Below the pieces are notes generated by a model. That model was not told the origin of the DNA and did not search any database. It saw only the letters and a program-made list of their open reading frames with translations. Both the position numbers and the translations under genes were made by a program. A stretch of 64,000 bases of DNA from Pyrenopolyporus hunteri. Lineage: Eukaryota > Ascomycota > Sordariomycetes > Xylariales > Hypoxylaceae. Shown here piece by piece: positions 22,152 through 34,276 of this stretch. Location of the stretch: positions 1,054,001 through 1,118,000 of the forward strand of contig CADCXC010000009.1 in the NCBI GenBank assembly GCA_902806595.1, written 5' to 3'. Position 1 is the stretch's first letter. Each line of letters starts with the position of its first letter.

Positions 22152-25100
22152 TCACCTTCTCATCTGTTGAAGTCTGCTGATCTCGCTGTTGAACCTGAGC
22201 TTGAATCCGTTGCAGAGAGCGAGCATGTGCGGGTACTGCGAACCCATCATCTCAAACGCATGGGGCACTACCTTCACGTCCCACATGTTGATACGCGAAG
22301 TCTTGCTAGCCTTGAAGCACAGATAGAAATATCCGGCACGTTTGGGATTGATGCAGAATAAGTAGACCGAACGGTTCGGGTTGGCATCCGAGTACGATGT
22401 AAGCCACTTTTCTGCGGGGAAGTTAGGACTGTTACCTTGAACTCTACATTATGCGATGGGGAACTTACCGGCATCTGCGACGCTGCCTTTCTTGAACTTC
22501 TCGTGACCCATCATCTCATCGACCTTCTTTGCCATTGCTTTGACGTGGTCTACGATAAGTTCGTCCAGATCTGTGTAAGTATATTTACCGCCGATACGAA
22601 GTGTCTTGCCGACCGAGAATTCGGTCTCTTTCTGCAGCTCGAGGACATCGATGTGTTGGTAAATTCCGTCTGCGACCTTCCAAGTGACCGTGAGATGGTC
22701 GTTGCCCTTCGAAGACGGCCGGATAACTACGTCGCCTGGGCCTTGGGAACCCAGATACTCTTCTGCTTGCGTCGAGTTAAATGGTTTGAATAGTGGATGT
22801 TTGATAACTCGCTGGGCTCGGCCGGTCGTTTTGTCCTTCTCACGTAGGGCATCCTTATCGTCTTCTTCCAATCTGAAATCCCAGGTGCCACGGTCATGAT
22901 CGTTATGTTTTTTATACGGTCGCCGTAGCGCATCTTCGCGCAGGGTGAGCTTCGCCAGGAAGTCTTTGCGATTGAGGTCGGTGATCTTGGCTTGGACGGT
23001 TTGACCGACGTAAATAACGTCTCTGATAGAAACGTTACTTCGATGGCTAACTTCGTGGGCTTCGATCCGGCCTTCAATGCCGCAATCGAGCCTCGCGATA
23101 GCGAAATCGTCCTTAACTACCCGTAAGTTGACCGGGATAATCATGCCTTCTGCGAGCGACTCTTTCGTTTCGCCCGTGAACATGGTAAATATTTGGTCGG
23201 GGGTCAGAGGGCTGAAATTTCGACGGAGCTCCTCATATGGGGCCTGCAACTCCGCTCTGATAGTCTCCAGCGTAGCCCGTTTCCTTTGGTTATAGTTCTT
23301 TTCTAGCTGTTCGGCATATTCTTCCAGGATTAGCTCATTAACCTTCTCCTGCTCGTCTTCCCGGAATAGCTTGCGGACTATGGCACCGGCTCCGTTCTCA
23401 TCGGTTTCGGCCTTCACATCCTCTTCATCTAACTCGAGCGCATCCGCCGCCATCTTGCGACCGAGTTCGTAATCTTCAGGGTGGACACGTGTGTTGTCCA
23501 GGGGCTCCGACGTCGGGTTTGTGGCGTCGTACTCGATATAAAGAAAACTGGCACAGTTATTCCAGACTCGGGGGCCCACAACTGGCAGTTTATTGTTATC
23601 CGGGTCTCCAACGAGTTCATCTCGAGAGTTCACGACACCACCGTTCGTGTTGATGGCCTTGATAACACTTGTTGCTTTTCGGGGACCTAGGCCGGCAATG
23701 TAGGGTAGCAGGTTAGCCGTATACGCATCGCCGACGGCCTCGTTAATATCAACGCCGCAGAGGTTCACCATATCCACCATGGATGTCTCAAGATGTTTTA
23801 GCAACTTTTCTTGAGGAAGTAGGTGTTGACAAGGATTAAATAGTAGGGAGGTGACGTCCTTCCCGAGAGCGGCATACTCCTTCATAGGATTCTGGAGGTA
23901 CCTTGCTAAAGCGACGCAATATCGTGTGTTGGAGTTGAGGGTTGGGTGGTCGGCCTGCGCTCGGGGGCTGTCTTTATAAAGTCTTGCGACCTCGTCATTG
24001 ACGACGACGACCTCTAGTAACTCGCTACGGTAGTCGTCAGAATCTGGATCCAGGAACTCGGCGCCAGTAAGATTCTTCTCGCTCACGAGAGTTTCTAAGT
24101 CGCGCACTAGTCGATGGGTATCGGTTGAGAAACCGCTAACGCCTATGACGTCGGGCTTTCTACGTTCAACTAATTCGACGAAAGCATCGCGCTGGGATTC
24201 GTCACGAGCCAGGTTTCCGAATTTGCCATGCTCGATGACCCGGCCGTCCTCGTCGACCCAGACCCAGAAGACGGGGTCGCGAGCCGGATCGCCCATACCG
24301 TTCGATAACGCAAGGACACGAGGGGTTGTGCCCAACACCATGCCCTTCGGCTTGTAAGGGGCTTGGTCTAGTCGTTTGGAATATTCCTCGCGGCAGAGCT
24401 TCAGAAGCTCTTCCTGACAAGCGGTTCGCAACGAATCCTTAACACCCTTTGCTACCACCCGCTCGAGTTTGGTGAAGGCTATATCGATGACCTTTTTACG
24501 CTCTTCGTTCCAGGCGTCCGCAAGTTCGCTGTAGTTGTCTGAAATGAAATCCCCTTGCAGCTGTCGTCGGACATCTTTCTCGTTCTGCAGTCGGAGTTTG
24601 ACCTCAATCAATCCTTCCTCTTCAGCCTTCATCATTTTTAGGAAGAGTTCGGGTCGTCGGGCGAGGTCGCTAATTGTCTGGTTGATGAGATATTTGATCT
24701 CGTAATACGGATGCGACTCATCGATTCTTCGAAGGCCCTTATCCGTTCGATGGCAGCTAATCTCGCCCATCATGTAGAAGTTCTGTCGGAAATGTTTCCG
24801 CATTCTCGGGCTCATGAAGAGCTCCTCCGCGTACATGTGTCTTGCCTGGTACAAGACTTGCTCACCAGTTGGGAAATCGCTATCTGTGAGGCGATCCGCA
24901 AGGTCGATAGGCAGACTTTGCTCGTCATCTGAAATAACCTTCTCGCTTCTAGAAAGAGAAGCATTCCTAGCTAACTGGTCCGGGGAGATACCGTAAGCCT
25001 TCACCAACTTGTACGCGTTGCTCTTGCGGACCCGTTCGAAAATGGACGACTTAGCACCCGGACGTTTAGTCCCCTTAGCGACGCCATTCACGACAGCTAC

Positions 25101-26623
25101 GTCCCTTAACTGGGCGGAGTATTGAAAGTTGATGTAATCTTGCAGGTCTTGGAGCTCCTCCATTGTGACAGCTTGATTTAACATCTCCGGGATCAAGTCG
25201 TCGTTCACCTGTGCGACTTCTCGTAGGTTATCCCAAGTCTTCTCAAGGACGCTTCGTTTCTCGAAAAGCGATCGGTACTTGATATCAAGCTCAAGGATAC
25301 GCCAAAGGTCATCTTGGGTGAGTAACTTCTCGGCATTGACAATGTATTCTGGCGCTTCGGGGTCGTCGAGACGGTCGGGATTGCGAGTTTTGCGGGCGTG
25401 GATGAGGTAGTCTTTGCGATGCTGGAAGACGTAAGGTACTTCGAGATCCTCAAGAACGAAATATTCAAGCACCTTGCCGACGGCTTTTTGAAAGGGACCA
25501 TGCAGGTCGCCGGAAAGTTGCTTTTTCGGCCACATCAGATCAGCTATCCACTGTATCTCCTCCTTAAACTGTTCGCCTTGGATATTGAGGTGCTTGAAGG
25601 GCTTGCGGTCGAGCTGGAATCGTTCGGGTTCGTCCGTGAAACGAATGGCGTTGTCCTCGTCGGTCAGGAGTTTCTCCGCCAACTGCGAGGGCTCAAAGAC
25701 GTCCTTGAGCTCGAGAGTTTGCTCTTCTCTCTCCCGCTCCTCTTCTTCCTCTTCTAGATCTAACGCCCACTGATAGTCCTCGCCATTTCCGAAGATGGCC
25801 TCCATATCTTCTAGAGCATCTTTATCTAGTCCGGCTCGGTCGACAATGCGTCCGGCTATGCCTTTATCTCGTGGACGGGCAACCTCCATATCCTCCATCT
25901 GGCGCATGCGCTCGTCCTCATCCTCGGGGAAGTCTTCCTCAATGAAATCATCGAACTCGCCCGCAGCAGCGCGGTGACTAGGACGCGAGTAGTGTTGGTC
26001 GTCCGCAACCTCGTCGTCTTCATCGGAAAACATGTCATCGAGCCCACGGCGTTCGTTTCCGCGGGCGTCATCATCGCGGTGACCGCGCTTGAGTCTCTTG
26101 AATTTTCCCTAGTAAGACGCGTCAGAATAAGATAGTTTCGATCTCGGGATTGGTGGCATATCGTACCTGCGAAGGCTGCTTTCGTTCCCATTCGGGAATG
26201 CTCTCGCCGATTAGGTCAAGGTCCTCTTCATCCAGCTGGGCTTCCTCCTCACGTTCCTGTCGGCGCTTGCGCTTTCTTCGCCTGCGACGCTCGTCATCAT
26301 CCTCAACTTGATCTTCATCTTCATCTTCGTCCTCGTCAACGATAAAGCCTTCGCGGATCTATAGAATAACGAATAGTCAGTCGTCTGGTAGAATAGGGTC
26401 TGCGGGTATAGCGGTAAGCGGGATGGTCCGGGGGATGGATTACCTTTCGCGCCTCTTCTTCATCCTCGTCATCCTCGTCCTCTTCACTCGAGTCGTCCAT
26501 ATCCTGGTCTCGGTTCCGAGATCGTTCTCGGGTCTCACCGGTCTCTTCGTCAAAGGATTCATCATCCTCCTCGTCGTCGAGCTCGGCTTCGCCCGAGATT
26601 AGGTCTCGCATGGAACCGCTCAT
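22152..26623 (-). CDS. SPT6: Transcription elongation factor Spt6
   Basis: Four exons: 26623-26444, 26358-26167, 26108-22469 and 22411-22152, encoding 1423 aa. Spt6 is a histone chaperone that travels with RNA polymerase II and keeps chromatin intact during transcription. The N-terminal 200 residues are strongly acidic, followed by a basic RRRRRKRKRR stretch. Next come the Tex-like core, the YqgF fold (VLALSNGMGDPARDP), the helix-hairpin-helix (YIAGLGPRKATSVI), the S1 domain (ARLDCGIEGRI) and tandem SH2 domains (GDVVIRPSSKG, then VYLFCINPKRAGYFYLCF in the last exon). An intronless reading would stop at 22449, inside the third intron, and lose the second SH2 half. The 3' end was chosen at the TGA after LQQMRR; a further C-terminal exon is possible. 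Confidence 0.95.
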
Positions 26624-29600
26624 ATTGATGAAACTCGGGATGGAAAGGAGGTAAGCGCGGGTTTAATGATTGAAGGGTACCCAGGTAAGTATTAAATCGA
26701 AACAAGATGAACTTGATAAAGTTGGTAAAGATTATTGCGGCGCTGGACCCCGCTAAGAGTTTTGAGCAGATGAAAAGGGTAGAGAAAAGGTAAGGAAAAA
26801 GGCGAAGAATGGAATGACTAAACGTCGAAGTTGCCTTAGCCTTGGGAAGGTACGAAATTTAGATCGCGTCGACTGCCAGCCTCGCGATTGGACAAGAGCT
26901 GTGTTGGATTGGCTGAGAATCTAGCAGCGCTGAGAAATTTAGACAGGGGAGAGACGGTGAGGGACCCACTTATCACGTGAGCTACACTGATAGCTGATAG
27001 TGGAGTGGCCCAGCCACATCCAGTGCCATGCGCCACAGATAATATGATGAATTGAATTAGCAACAATATCATAAATGATTGAGATAAACATCGCTGGAAT
27101 TCATTGATGGATAGCATTATGGGAAGATTCTCAATATACAAGATTTCTTGGAGTCAACATGGGTAGGTACTTTTGTGACTTAAAAGCTTAATGAGAATTC
27201 CCAAGTTGATGTGGCTGAAGCATTCATTTGGCTGCCTTCCGTCTGCTTATCTATGGGAGTACTTTACGTGTACCTAGGTACCAACTATGAAATCATAGGT
27301 ACCTTGGTAGATACATGTAATAAAGCTTCCAGGTGAAATCGCAAGTTGAGATGCACGGGCTACATGTACCAGCGGTTAGGTACAATATACTGTACCTAGA
27401 TACCCAGGTACAATTCTTAGGGATCAAAGTGACCACCATTAGGTAATCATCTAGTTAGGTTGGCTCTTTCAGCATATGCCAGAGCCGGAGTTAGGGACCT
27501 AGGTAATTCACTTTATAGGTAGGTGCTTACCTAGCTCGATGATTATAGGTACATAGGTATCATCGCAGGACACAACATTGCATAGTCTTGTTTGGACCGG
27601 AGTATATCATGTCCATGATTCTCATGCGGATTGCGAAAACCACCAGAATATCTTAGGTATTAAAAGTACTAAATATATTGTAGGTTTCATGGAGTTTTAT
27701 GAGATTCCAAAGTTGCTTCGCTCTTCAACCCAAGATAAACCGAAAATTTATATTGCTTAAGGACATAGTAGAAGCTGTTTGCAAAACTAGGACAGCACCT
27801 ACAAAACTGGGCAGATTGTTCAACGCATTCTACTGAGCTATGTGCGTGAGTGGTCAAAAATTAATGGGATCTAAAGGCAACTACCTATATATGGCATCGG
27901 TTAAGGGCCGGCTGACCAATCATGATATCTACCTGACGTGACGCGCCGAATTTGTCTGCTAGACTGTGACCCCAAACAGGTAGGGGCCATAGCGAATCTG
28001 GAGCAACCAGGGGTGGATAAACGTGTGCTTCAAGACGGTAGGATGCATTAGCCCCAAAAAAACCGAGCGTATGGAGTAGATGAAAGGGATACTAGTCGAA
28101 GGGTCTTTTCAGATGACTATGGGCCTGGCCTGATGTAAAGGAAGGCCATGATGAAAAGGGGGTGGCAAGAATCTACTTGGTTCTGACTGTATTGTAGAAC
28201 TTGCATAGAAAAATAGATCTCGTTCTGAAAGCGAGATTTGAAAAAACGTCATCCGGGAACGCCTGCTAATAAATGAATGACACATTGGAGTTGTAAAAGT
28301 TGTATCTGCGCCTTGACATATTAATATATGTAAAATGCCCAATTCCCAGTCAACGTACAAATAATGTATGTAGGATGGTGAGATTCTAATTATGTATGTT
28401 ACGTACGCAAGCTGCTGCTAGGTGCTGTTAGGTACATCCCCTTTCTAGCAAGGTCGAGCCCCGCGGTCTCCGCCAGGCCCCCTATTCTAGGTAGTCAGTA
28501 CTTGCTCACAGCTGCAACTTATAGTCAGAGTCATAAGTAGAGTATACTAGATGCTGATCTATTTAGTGGAAACTTGAAGGCTTCCAGCCACAGCCAACCT
28601 CAACAAGAACCACTCCTCTTACACTCTTCCACTCATATCACGTCCCTAGACGCTTTGAACCAAAGCACGACGATGTGGTTTCAAGTCTCAAAATCTCCTA
28701 CGTAGCATGATCGATCCATCTCTAGTACTCCCACTCCTTTGTGTCAAACACGAACACTTAACGCTTCTAAGACCCGGTTTCCCGCCAGATTCTTATACTG
28801 CCGCGATTCCTGCTTTATTTCCTGTAGCGATCGTCTACAGGCGGCTGTCAATATCACCTGCAGCTCATTGTCCTTTATACGCGAAAGGCCAATCACCTTA
28901 GTTATTGGGTAAGCCTTGACTGCATATAGAGGTTCTATTGATTTTCTTGCATACCTACATGCAATGTATGCAGAAACGATACCTCACATACCTCACATAC
29001 CTCACGTACGTCTCCGGACAATAGCAGCTAACTTTGTGTTAGAAACAGCCCGCAGCCTCTGATTTTCGAATCTTGATAGCTCAGGCAAGTACCCATTTCC
29101 ATCTCTATCTCCATCTCCATTTTTCATTTTCATTATTACCTGTTATTATTATTAGTAGTACCTGAGGGAGATTTACTTGACATACCTCTACTCTTGTGTA
29201 ACACTCGCCATCCATCCCATCATCCAATCCTGTACATGAACATATCCCACTCACCCTCACCCACCCTGATCCCACTTGGGCGCCTCTACTACGTTTGATA
29301 CAAGGTATCCTACGTTTACAGTACCAAAGGGCCGAGATATGTAGGTACCTCTCTGGGTACTGTATATATCGTCAAACCATCGCTCTCCAGTGAGAACGAT
29401 CAAAAAGATTCACTTGACCCAAACTACTTTGTCTCCTATCTAGTGGTTTCCTCCCCCCTCCCCCCTTGCTTACCAACTTAAGTTGTCGATTTTCGTCTTC
29501 TCTCAACGGTTAGACGAAATTCCCTGGAGTCATTGAATTTCCATAGGTATTTCAAAGTACCGCCTAAGTTATCTAACGATACTTTAGATGGTGGCCTAGA

Positions 29601-30242
29601 TTCCTTTCGGTATAGTCGGTCAAACTAGCCGTGGTCCCCACTACCAACTACCCTACCTGACCTAGCACCACTACCTAACTCAATACTGCTACTCTCTCCC
29701 CATGTAGGTACTCACTACTACCTACGTCTTCGTACCTCCCTGCACAGCAGCATCTTCCTGCATCTCCCTCTCACAACACCGAATCATTCCATCTGCAGAC
29801 TTGAATCAGTTGGCGGCTTCTTGACGGCTACTATACCCGTGGACCCTTTCTCGGTGTATTGCATAATAGTGCATAGTCATACAGCTGTTACAATACTTAC
29901 TCCTGAAGGGGAGAAAAAAAGAAAAAGAAGAGAAAGGAACACGGGTCTCAGGCCGGGTTTCGATTGATTTTCTAACTTCGGGGTCCGTGAGGGGCATACA
30001 GATCTACGCGCGAAGATACCTATACATAGGCGCCGCGGACCACATTGGACCACATTGGACCAACGCCGAAAACGATACCCAACGACCACGAACTAGGCCA
30101 TTGTCGGCGGACATGTAAATCGCCTGGCCACCTCCGATTCGCGCCCAGCTCGAAACCGTCGTCTTAAGTATCCTGCATAGCGTGCGAGTTCCCGCACCTC
30201 AAATCCTAGACATCTCAGAGTAACCCTACGGGCTCGTACATC
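26624..30242. other. Long divergent intergenic region SPT6 / MAPKK
   Basis: About 3.6 kb without a supported coding sequence. The left part has several TACCTAGGTA-type motifs (near 27273, 27400 and 27498). The right part is rich in pyrimidine tracts and short CCTACC repeats, which fits a long promoter and 5' leader for the MAPKK gene. A tandem cacattggac repeat is at 30041-30060. Confidence 0.6.
30041..30060. repeat. Tandem 10-bp repeat in the MAPKK leader
   Basis: Two exact copies of cacattggac, with a partial third beginning before 30041. It lies about 180 bases upstream of the MAPKK start and could affect the 5' leader. No known element was recognised. Confidence 0.7.
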
Positions 30243-31976
30243 ATGACCGACGCCTTTGCCCCGCGCTCTATGAAGCGCAAGAATGTCAAGGGCCTAGCCT
30301 TAACCCCCGCCGCCCCGAAACCGTCCGCATCGTCGAATAACGATCGCCAGTCGGGCTGGGGTTTCGGTGGATCGAGAGCCGAGGAAGTTGGCCAGGAGGC
30401 TCAGCTCGAAATCGGCATAGAGTTTAATCTGGACCTCAAACAAGAGGATATCGAGATCGTGAAAGAGCTTGGTTCAGGAAATGGAGGCACTGTTAGTAAG
30501 GTTAAGCATTTGCCCACCGGAACCACGATGGCCCGAAAGGTATTTATTTTGATGAACGAGTCACGAGGATAGACACTAATCACAACATAGGTCATTCACG
30601 TCGAGGCCAAAAAGGAGCTTCGAAAGCGAATTGTGCGCGAACTCCAAATCATGCACGGTTGCCACTCCGATTACATCGTCACTTTCTACGGCGCTTTCCT
30701 GAACGATCACAACGATGTCATAATGTGCATGGAGTATATGGACGTCGGGTAAGCGAGATCGGGTTGAAACAAAAAATATTATGATTCTAACGGGATGATC
30801 ATAGATCTCTGGACAGAGTGTCGCGCCATTTTGGACCGATTCGCGTCGACGTACTCGGCAAGATCGCCGAAGCAACACTGGGTGGTCTGACTTACTTATA
30901 CTCGAAGCTACACATTATGCACCGAGACATCAAGCCTTCCAACATACTCGTAAACTCCAGAGGACACATTAAGCTTTGCGACTTTGGCGTATCCGGCGAA
31001 CTAGTTAACTCCATCGCCGATACCTTCGTCGGAACCTCGACTTACATGGCGCCCGAGCGAATTCAGGGCGAGAAGTACACGGTTAAGTCAGATGTGTGGA
31101 GCTTCGGTCTGTCCATAATGGAATTGGCTATTGGCAAATTTCCATTTGCTAGTGAACAGTTATCGGACGGCGACGGCGCACCTGCTGGTATCCTGGATCT
31201 CCTCCAGCAGATCGTGCACGAGCCTGCTCCAAAACTTCCCAAAAGCGACGCGTTCCCGTCGATACTGGAAGATATGATTCAGAAATGTTTATCGAAGGAT
31301 CCCGACGAGCGCCCGACACCTCAGGAACTCTGGGTGAGTAATAATTTTCTGAACCGAATTAATGGTTGGTCCAACGGCTGGTGTCAGCGCTAACGATATG
31401 TAGGATCGAGATCCGTTTGTTCAGGCGGCGAAACGAACACCAGTAGATTTGAGGGAATGGGCTGTCGGACTTATGGAGAAAGACAACCGCAAATCGCATT
31501 TGGTGCCTCAACTTTCACCGGCTACTCGTGATCTCTTACGGTCTAGCGAGTCCCCTACTTTCCAAAACGACGGTAACGCTGCTTATACGCCGACTTCCGG
31601 AGAGATTCCGATCGCGGGTGCCATTGCGTCGCCGAGAGATCAAGGCCACGCCCAGAACCGATCGCCCACGAGAAACGGTGCGGGAAGTCTCGGTCGTGCC
31701 TCCGGTTCGTCCGCCTCCGCCGTTCACCATCCCGGGCTCGGACAACGAGCCGCGACGTCCGGGTCCATACCCAAAATCACGACGGCGGACCTCTCACAGC
31801 CGACCGGCGGATCTACGTTCGCCTTACCGGTCAGACCCGCACCTGGTGGACCGTTGCCGCCGCCTCCCCCAAGGAAAGAGACGCCCGATGAGCTGCGAAA
31901 GGAAAACAGACGGCAGGCGACATTCGGCCCTCCGTCGAATGGAGGTTATGGAGGCGCAGGATATGCATCTCGATAA
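30243..31976 (+). CDS. STE7: MAP kinase kinase, Ste7 type
   Basis: Four exons: 30243-30539, 30591-30748, 30805-31333 and 31404-31976, encoding 518 aa. It is expected to phosphorylate the Fus3/Kss1-type MAPK that controls mating, hyphal fusion and, in pathogens, infection structures (Magnaporthe Mst7, Neurospora MEK-2). Kinase landmarks are the glycine loop GSGNGGTVSKV, MARK lysine 99, HRDIKPSN, DFG, and the activation loop NSIADT with the SxxxT phosphosites, followed by GTSTYMAPE. Residues 11-20 (KRKNVKGLAL) fit a MAPK docking site: basic cluster, spacer, then Leu-x-Leu. The C-terminal 190 residues are low-complexity with a PPPPPPR run. ELGSGNGG and the N-terminus favour the Ste7 group over Mkk1 and Pbs2. 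Confidence 0.93.
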
Positions 31977-32650
31977 AATTGCACCACGTCTCCCGTGAAC
32001 CATCCGTCCCCTACCGTCTCGTCTACCGCACAGGCTTATGCCTACCTAGGTAGTTTCGGCTTTTTGAGCATATTAGTTCTACCCAAACCGAGGAGTACAA
32101 CTGCCAGCGTCTGCATCGCTTAGCGCATTGACTTTCATCCCATATATACCAGTCCTCATCTCTCTTACGTGCCCTAAAGCATGCCTCATATCAAAGAGAG
32201 TACATCGAACACTTTTCGAGGGGGGAATGGTAGAAGGAGGCTAGATGAAGCGATCTGGAGGAAAGTAACAAGCGTTAAATACCTGACGTAATTAACGATC
32301 TGGTCGAGACGAGCCGAATGGCTCCTAGTACAAATTCGAGAAGATACCTAGGTAATCAAATGATGAGGACGTCTAACTATTGCGTGTCCGTAGCAATCCC
32401 CTTAACGGGTGATAAGTCTAGTATTCTACTTAATGAGTGTTTTACCCAAAGGATAACCGTCATGCTCGAGGCCCAATATCGAGTAAGCCCGGTTATGAGA
32501 AGACTCTAGCTGCTGATGAGTTTAGTTTAGACCCTGTCACCACGACCCAGTAGCTTTCAAATATCGGCACACAACATAACACCCATACGCACCCTCTTGC
32601 AGTATTCCGATTAAGATAAGCCCTCTAATGTAAATTTTAAGCTAAAGGTG
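31977..32650. other. Convergent 3' intergenic region
   Basis: Lies between the ends of the MAPKK (+) and HAD phosphatase (-) genes. Two TACCTAGGTA palindromes lie near 32042 and 32346. Nothing else was seen. Confidence 0.6.
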
Positions 32651-33746
32651 TTAATGTATTTCCCTACCGACAAAGCCGCGATCCAGCACATCGACTAGCT
32701 CATCCAGACGCTCAATCACCAAGTCGGTGTGCTCATGCTCAGCCAGGTGCTGATTCGCCTCATTGACCAGCAGCACCGTAGCAGCGCCTGCGCGTCGCCC
32801 GGCCGTCATATCGTCGATCGAATCCCCAACCATAATAAGCCTCGACGCATCGCCCACCTCGCTTAAATGCCCACCATCACGTCCCACAGCACCCTCTCTC
32901 TCGCGCTCGCTACTCCTCACCTCCGCACCATCCCCCCCAGCACCAGCACCAGCACTCCCCATACTCCCCGCGCCCGCCCCCTCCCGCAAGACGCCCCTCA
33001 CCGCGTCCTCGTCCCGCGGGCCCCGCACGCGCCTGACCAGGCCCCAGGTCCGCGCTATGTACAGCAAGCCGGCGGGGTCGGGCTTGGGGGGGCGGAAGTC
33101 GCGGGTGACGACGGGGTGGAAGACGGAGCCGGCGAGGAACTTGCCGAGCAGGTGGGCGACGGGGGCCTCGAAGTTGCGGGTGCAGATGCCCTTGCGCACG
33201 CCGCGCGCGTCGAGGTAGGCCATGAGCCGCGCGAGCCCGGGCTGCGCCTCCTGCTCGACCATCGACCGCCGCTCGATGGCGCGCACGGCCTCCATGGCCG
33301 ACTCGCGCTGCGCGGCCGTGGGCAGCGCGTAGATGTGCTCGAGGATGTCGACGGTGGCGGGGATTTGCAGCGCCGCGCGCATTTGCGTGAACATGTGGTT
33401 TTGAGGTTGGCTGGGAGGGAGGGGGTTAGTATGGTCTTGTACTGAGATAGTATCTGCTCCCGAGTGGTATATAAGAGCCGGTTTTAGGCCGTAGAATCTC
33501 GTATGCTCTCATCTTAAATGTAACGGCCGTCACGAGTTTTTCTTAAGATATCTCTTACCCCCTCAATGGCGAAGTGAAAATCTACTGAACTCTGATGTTC
33601 GACACTTACCAGAGCGTACCGTCGACGTCGAATATCACTCCTTGTAACCTGGGTAACTCATGGTGTTCAGCTGTGGCGTCCCTGAGCGGGGCGAATCGCT
33701 TCGAACGTGAGACAGATTTGGCCATCGTGCTGAATAGTGACTTCAT
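32651..33746 (-). CDS. HAD-superfamily hydrolase (phosphatase-like)
   Basis: Two exons, 33746-33610 and 33410-32651, with a 199-nt intron; 298 aa. It is a probable phosphomonoesterase acting through an aspartyl-phosphate. Motif I is FDVDGTLC (D40 nucleophile, D42 acid/base), and it becomes complete only with the 5' exon. CTRN supplies the motif II Thr, RPPKPDP the motif III Lys, and MVGDSIDD the motif IV acidic pair. A helical cap lies between motifs I and II. An unusual Gly/Ala/Arg-rich insertion of about 60 residues separates motifs III and IV. The first in-frame ATG is 33746; a second at 33725 has similar merit. The substrate is unknown. The gene is divergent from the coiled-coil gene, with about 530 bp shared. 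Confidence 0.87.
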
Positions 33747-34276
33747 GGAGAAGTCGGATATTATTATGATTTATCTAGCACGTACCCCAGGTTCCGACGA
33801 GGGGATTTATTGACAGTTGGGAATTACATGGACAGATAAAATAAAGTAATGAATGCTATATTTACTAAAGCTAGGAGGAGTTGTTGAAGCTTAAGATTAG
33901 GCGCACTTCGTTTGCAATGTTCCTTCTGACGTGCAATAGGGTACTTGCGAGATGTATTGTACCCCGTGCCTAGAATTTAATGTATGAGGTACTTATTCGG
34001 CGGTAAAGTGGCTCGTGCACGCGGGCTGTTAGCTTAGTTGCTGCCGTGGATTAAACCTTGAGATCCACGGGGGTCCGGGGGCAGTTTAGCGGTCTCTTTC
34101 TGGACACCTAAGCAGCTAAACTCTACTTCTTTTAAGGTTGTCAACTGTCAACGACCCGAGCGACCGATATATCGTGACGGTGCCTATGTTATAGCGATTT
34201 GCTCATAGGATTTAGTAATTCTTAGGAATCGAATAAGAACAAATTACCCGAGGAATCCTCCCTACGCCGAGACACC
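33747..34276. promoter_or_regulatory. Shared divergent promoter region
   Basis: A 530-bp gap between the starts of the HAD phosphatase (-) and the coiled-coil protein (+). Both promoters must lie here, so co-regulation is possible. No specific binding site was recognised. Confidence 0.5.
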
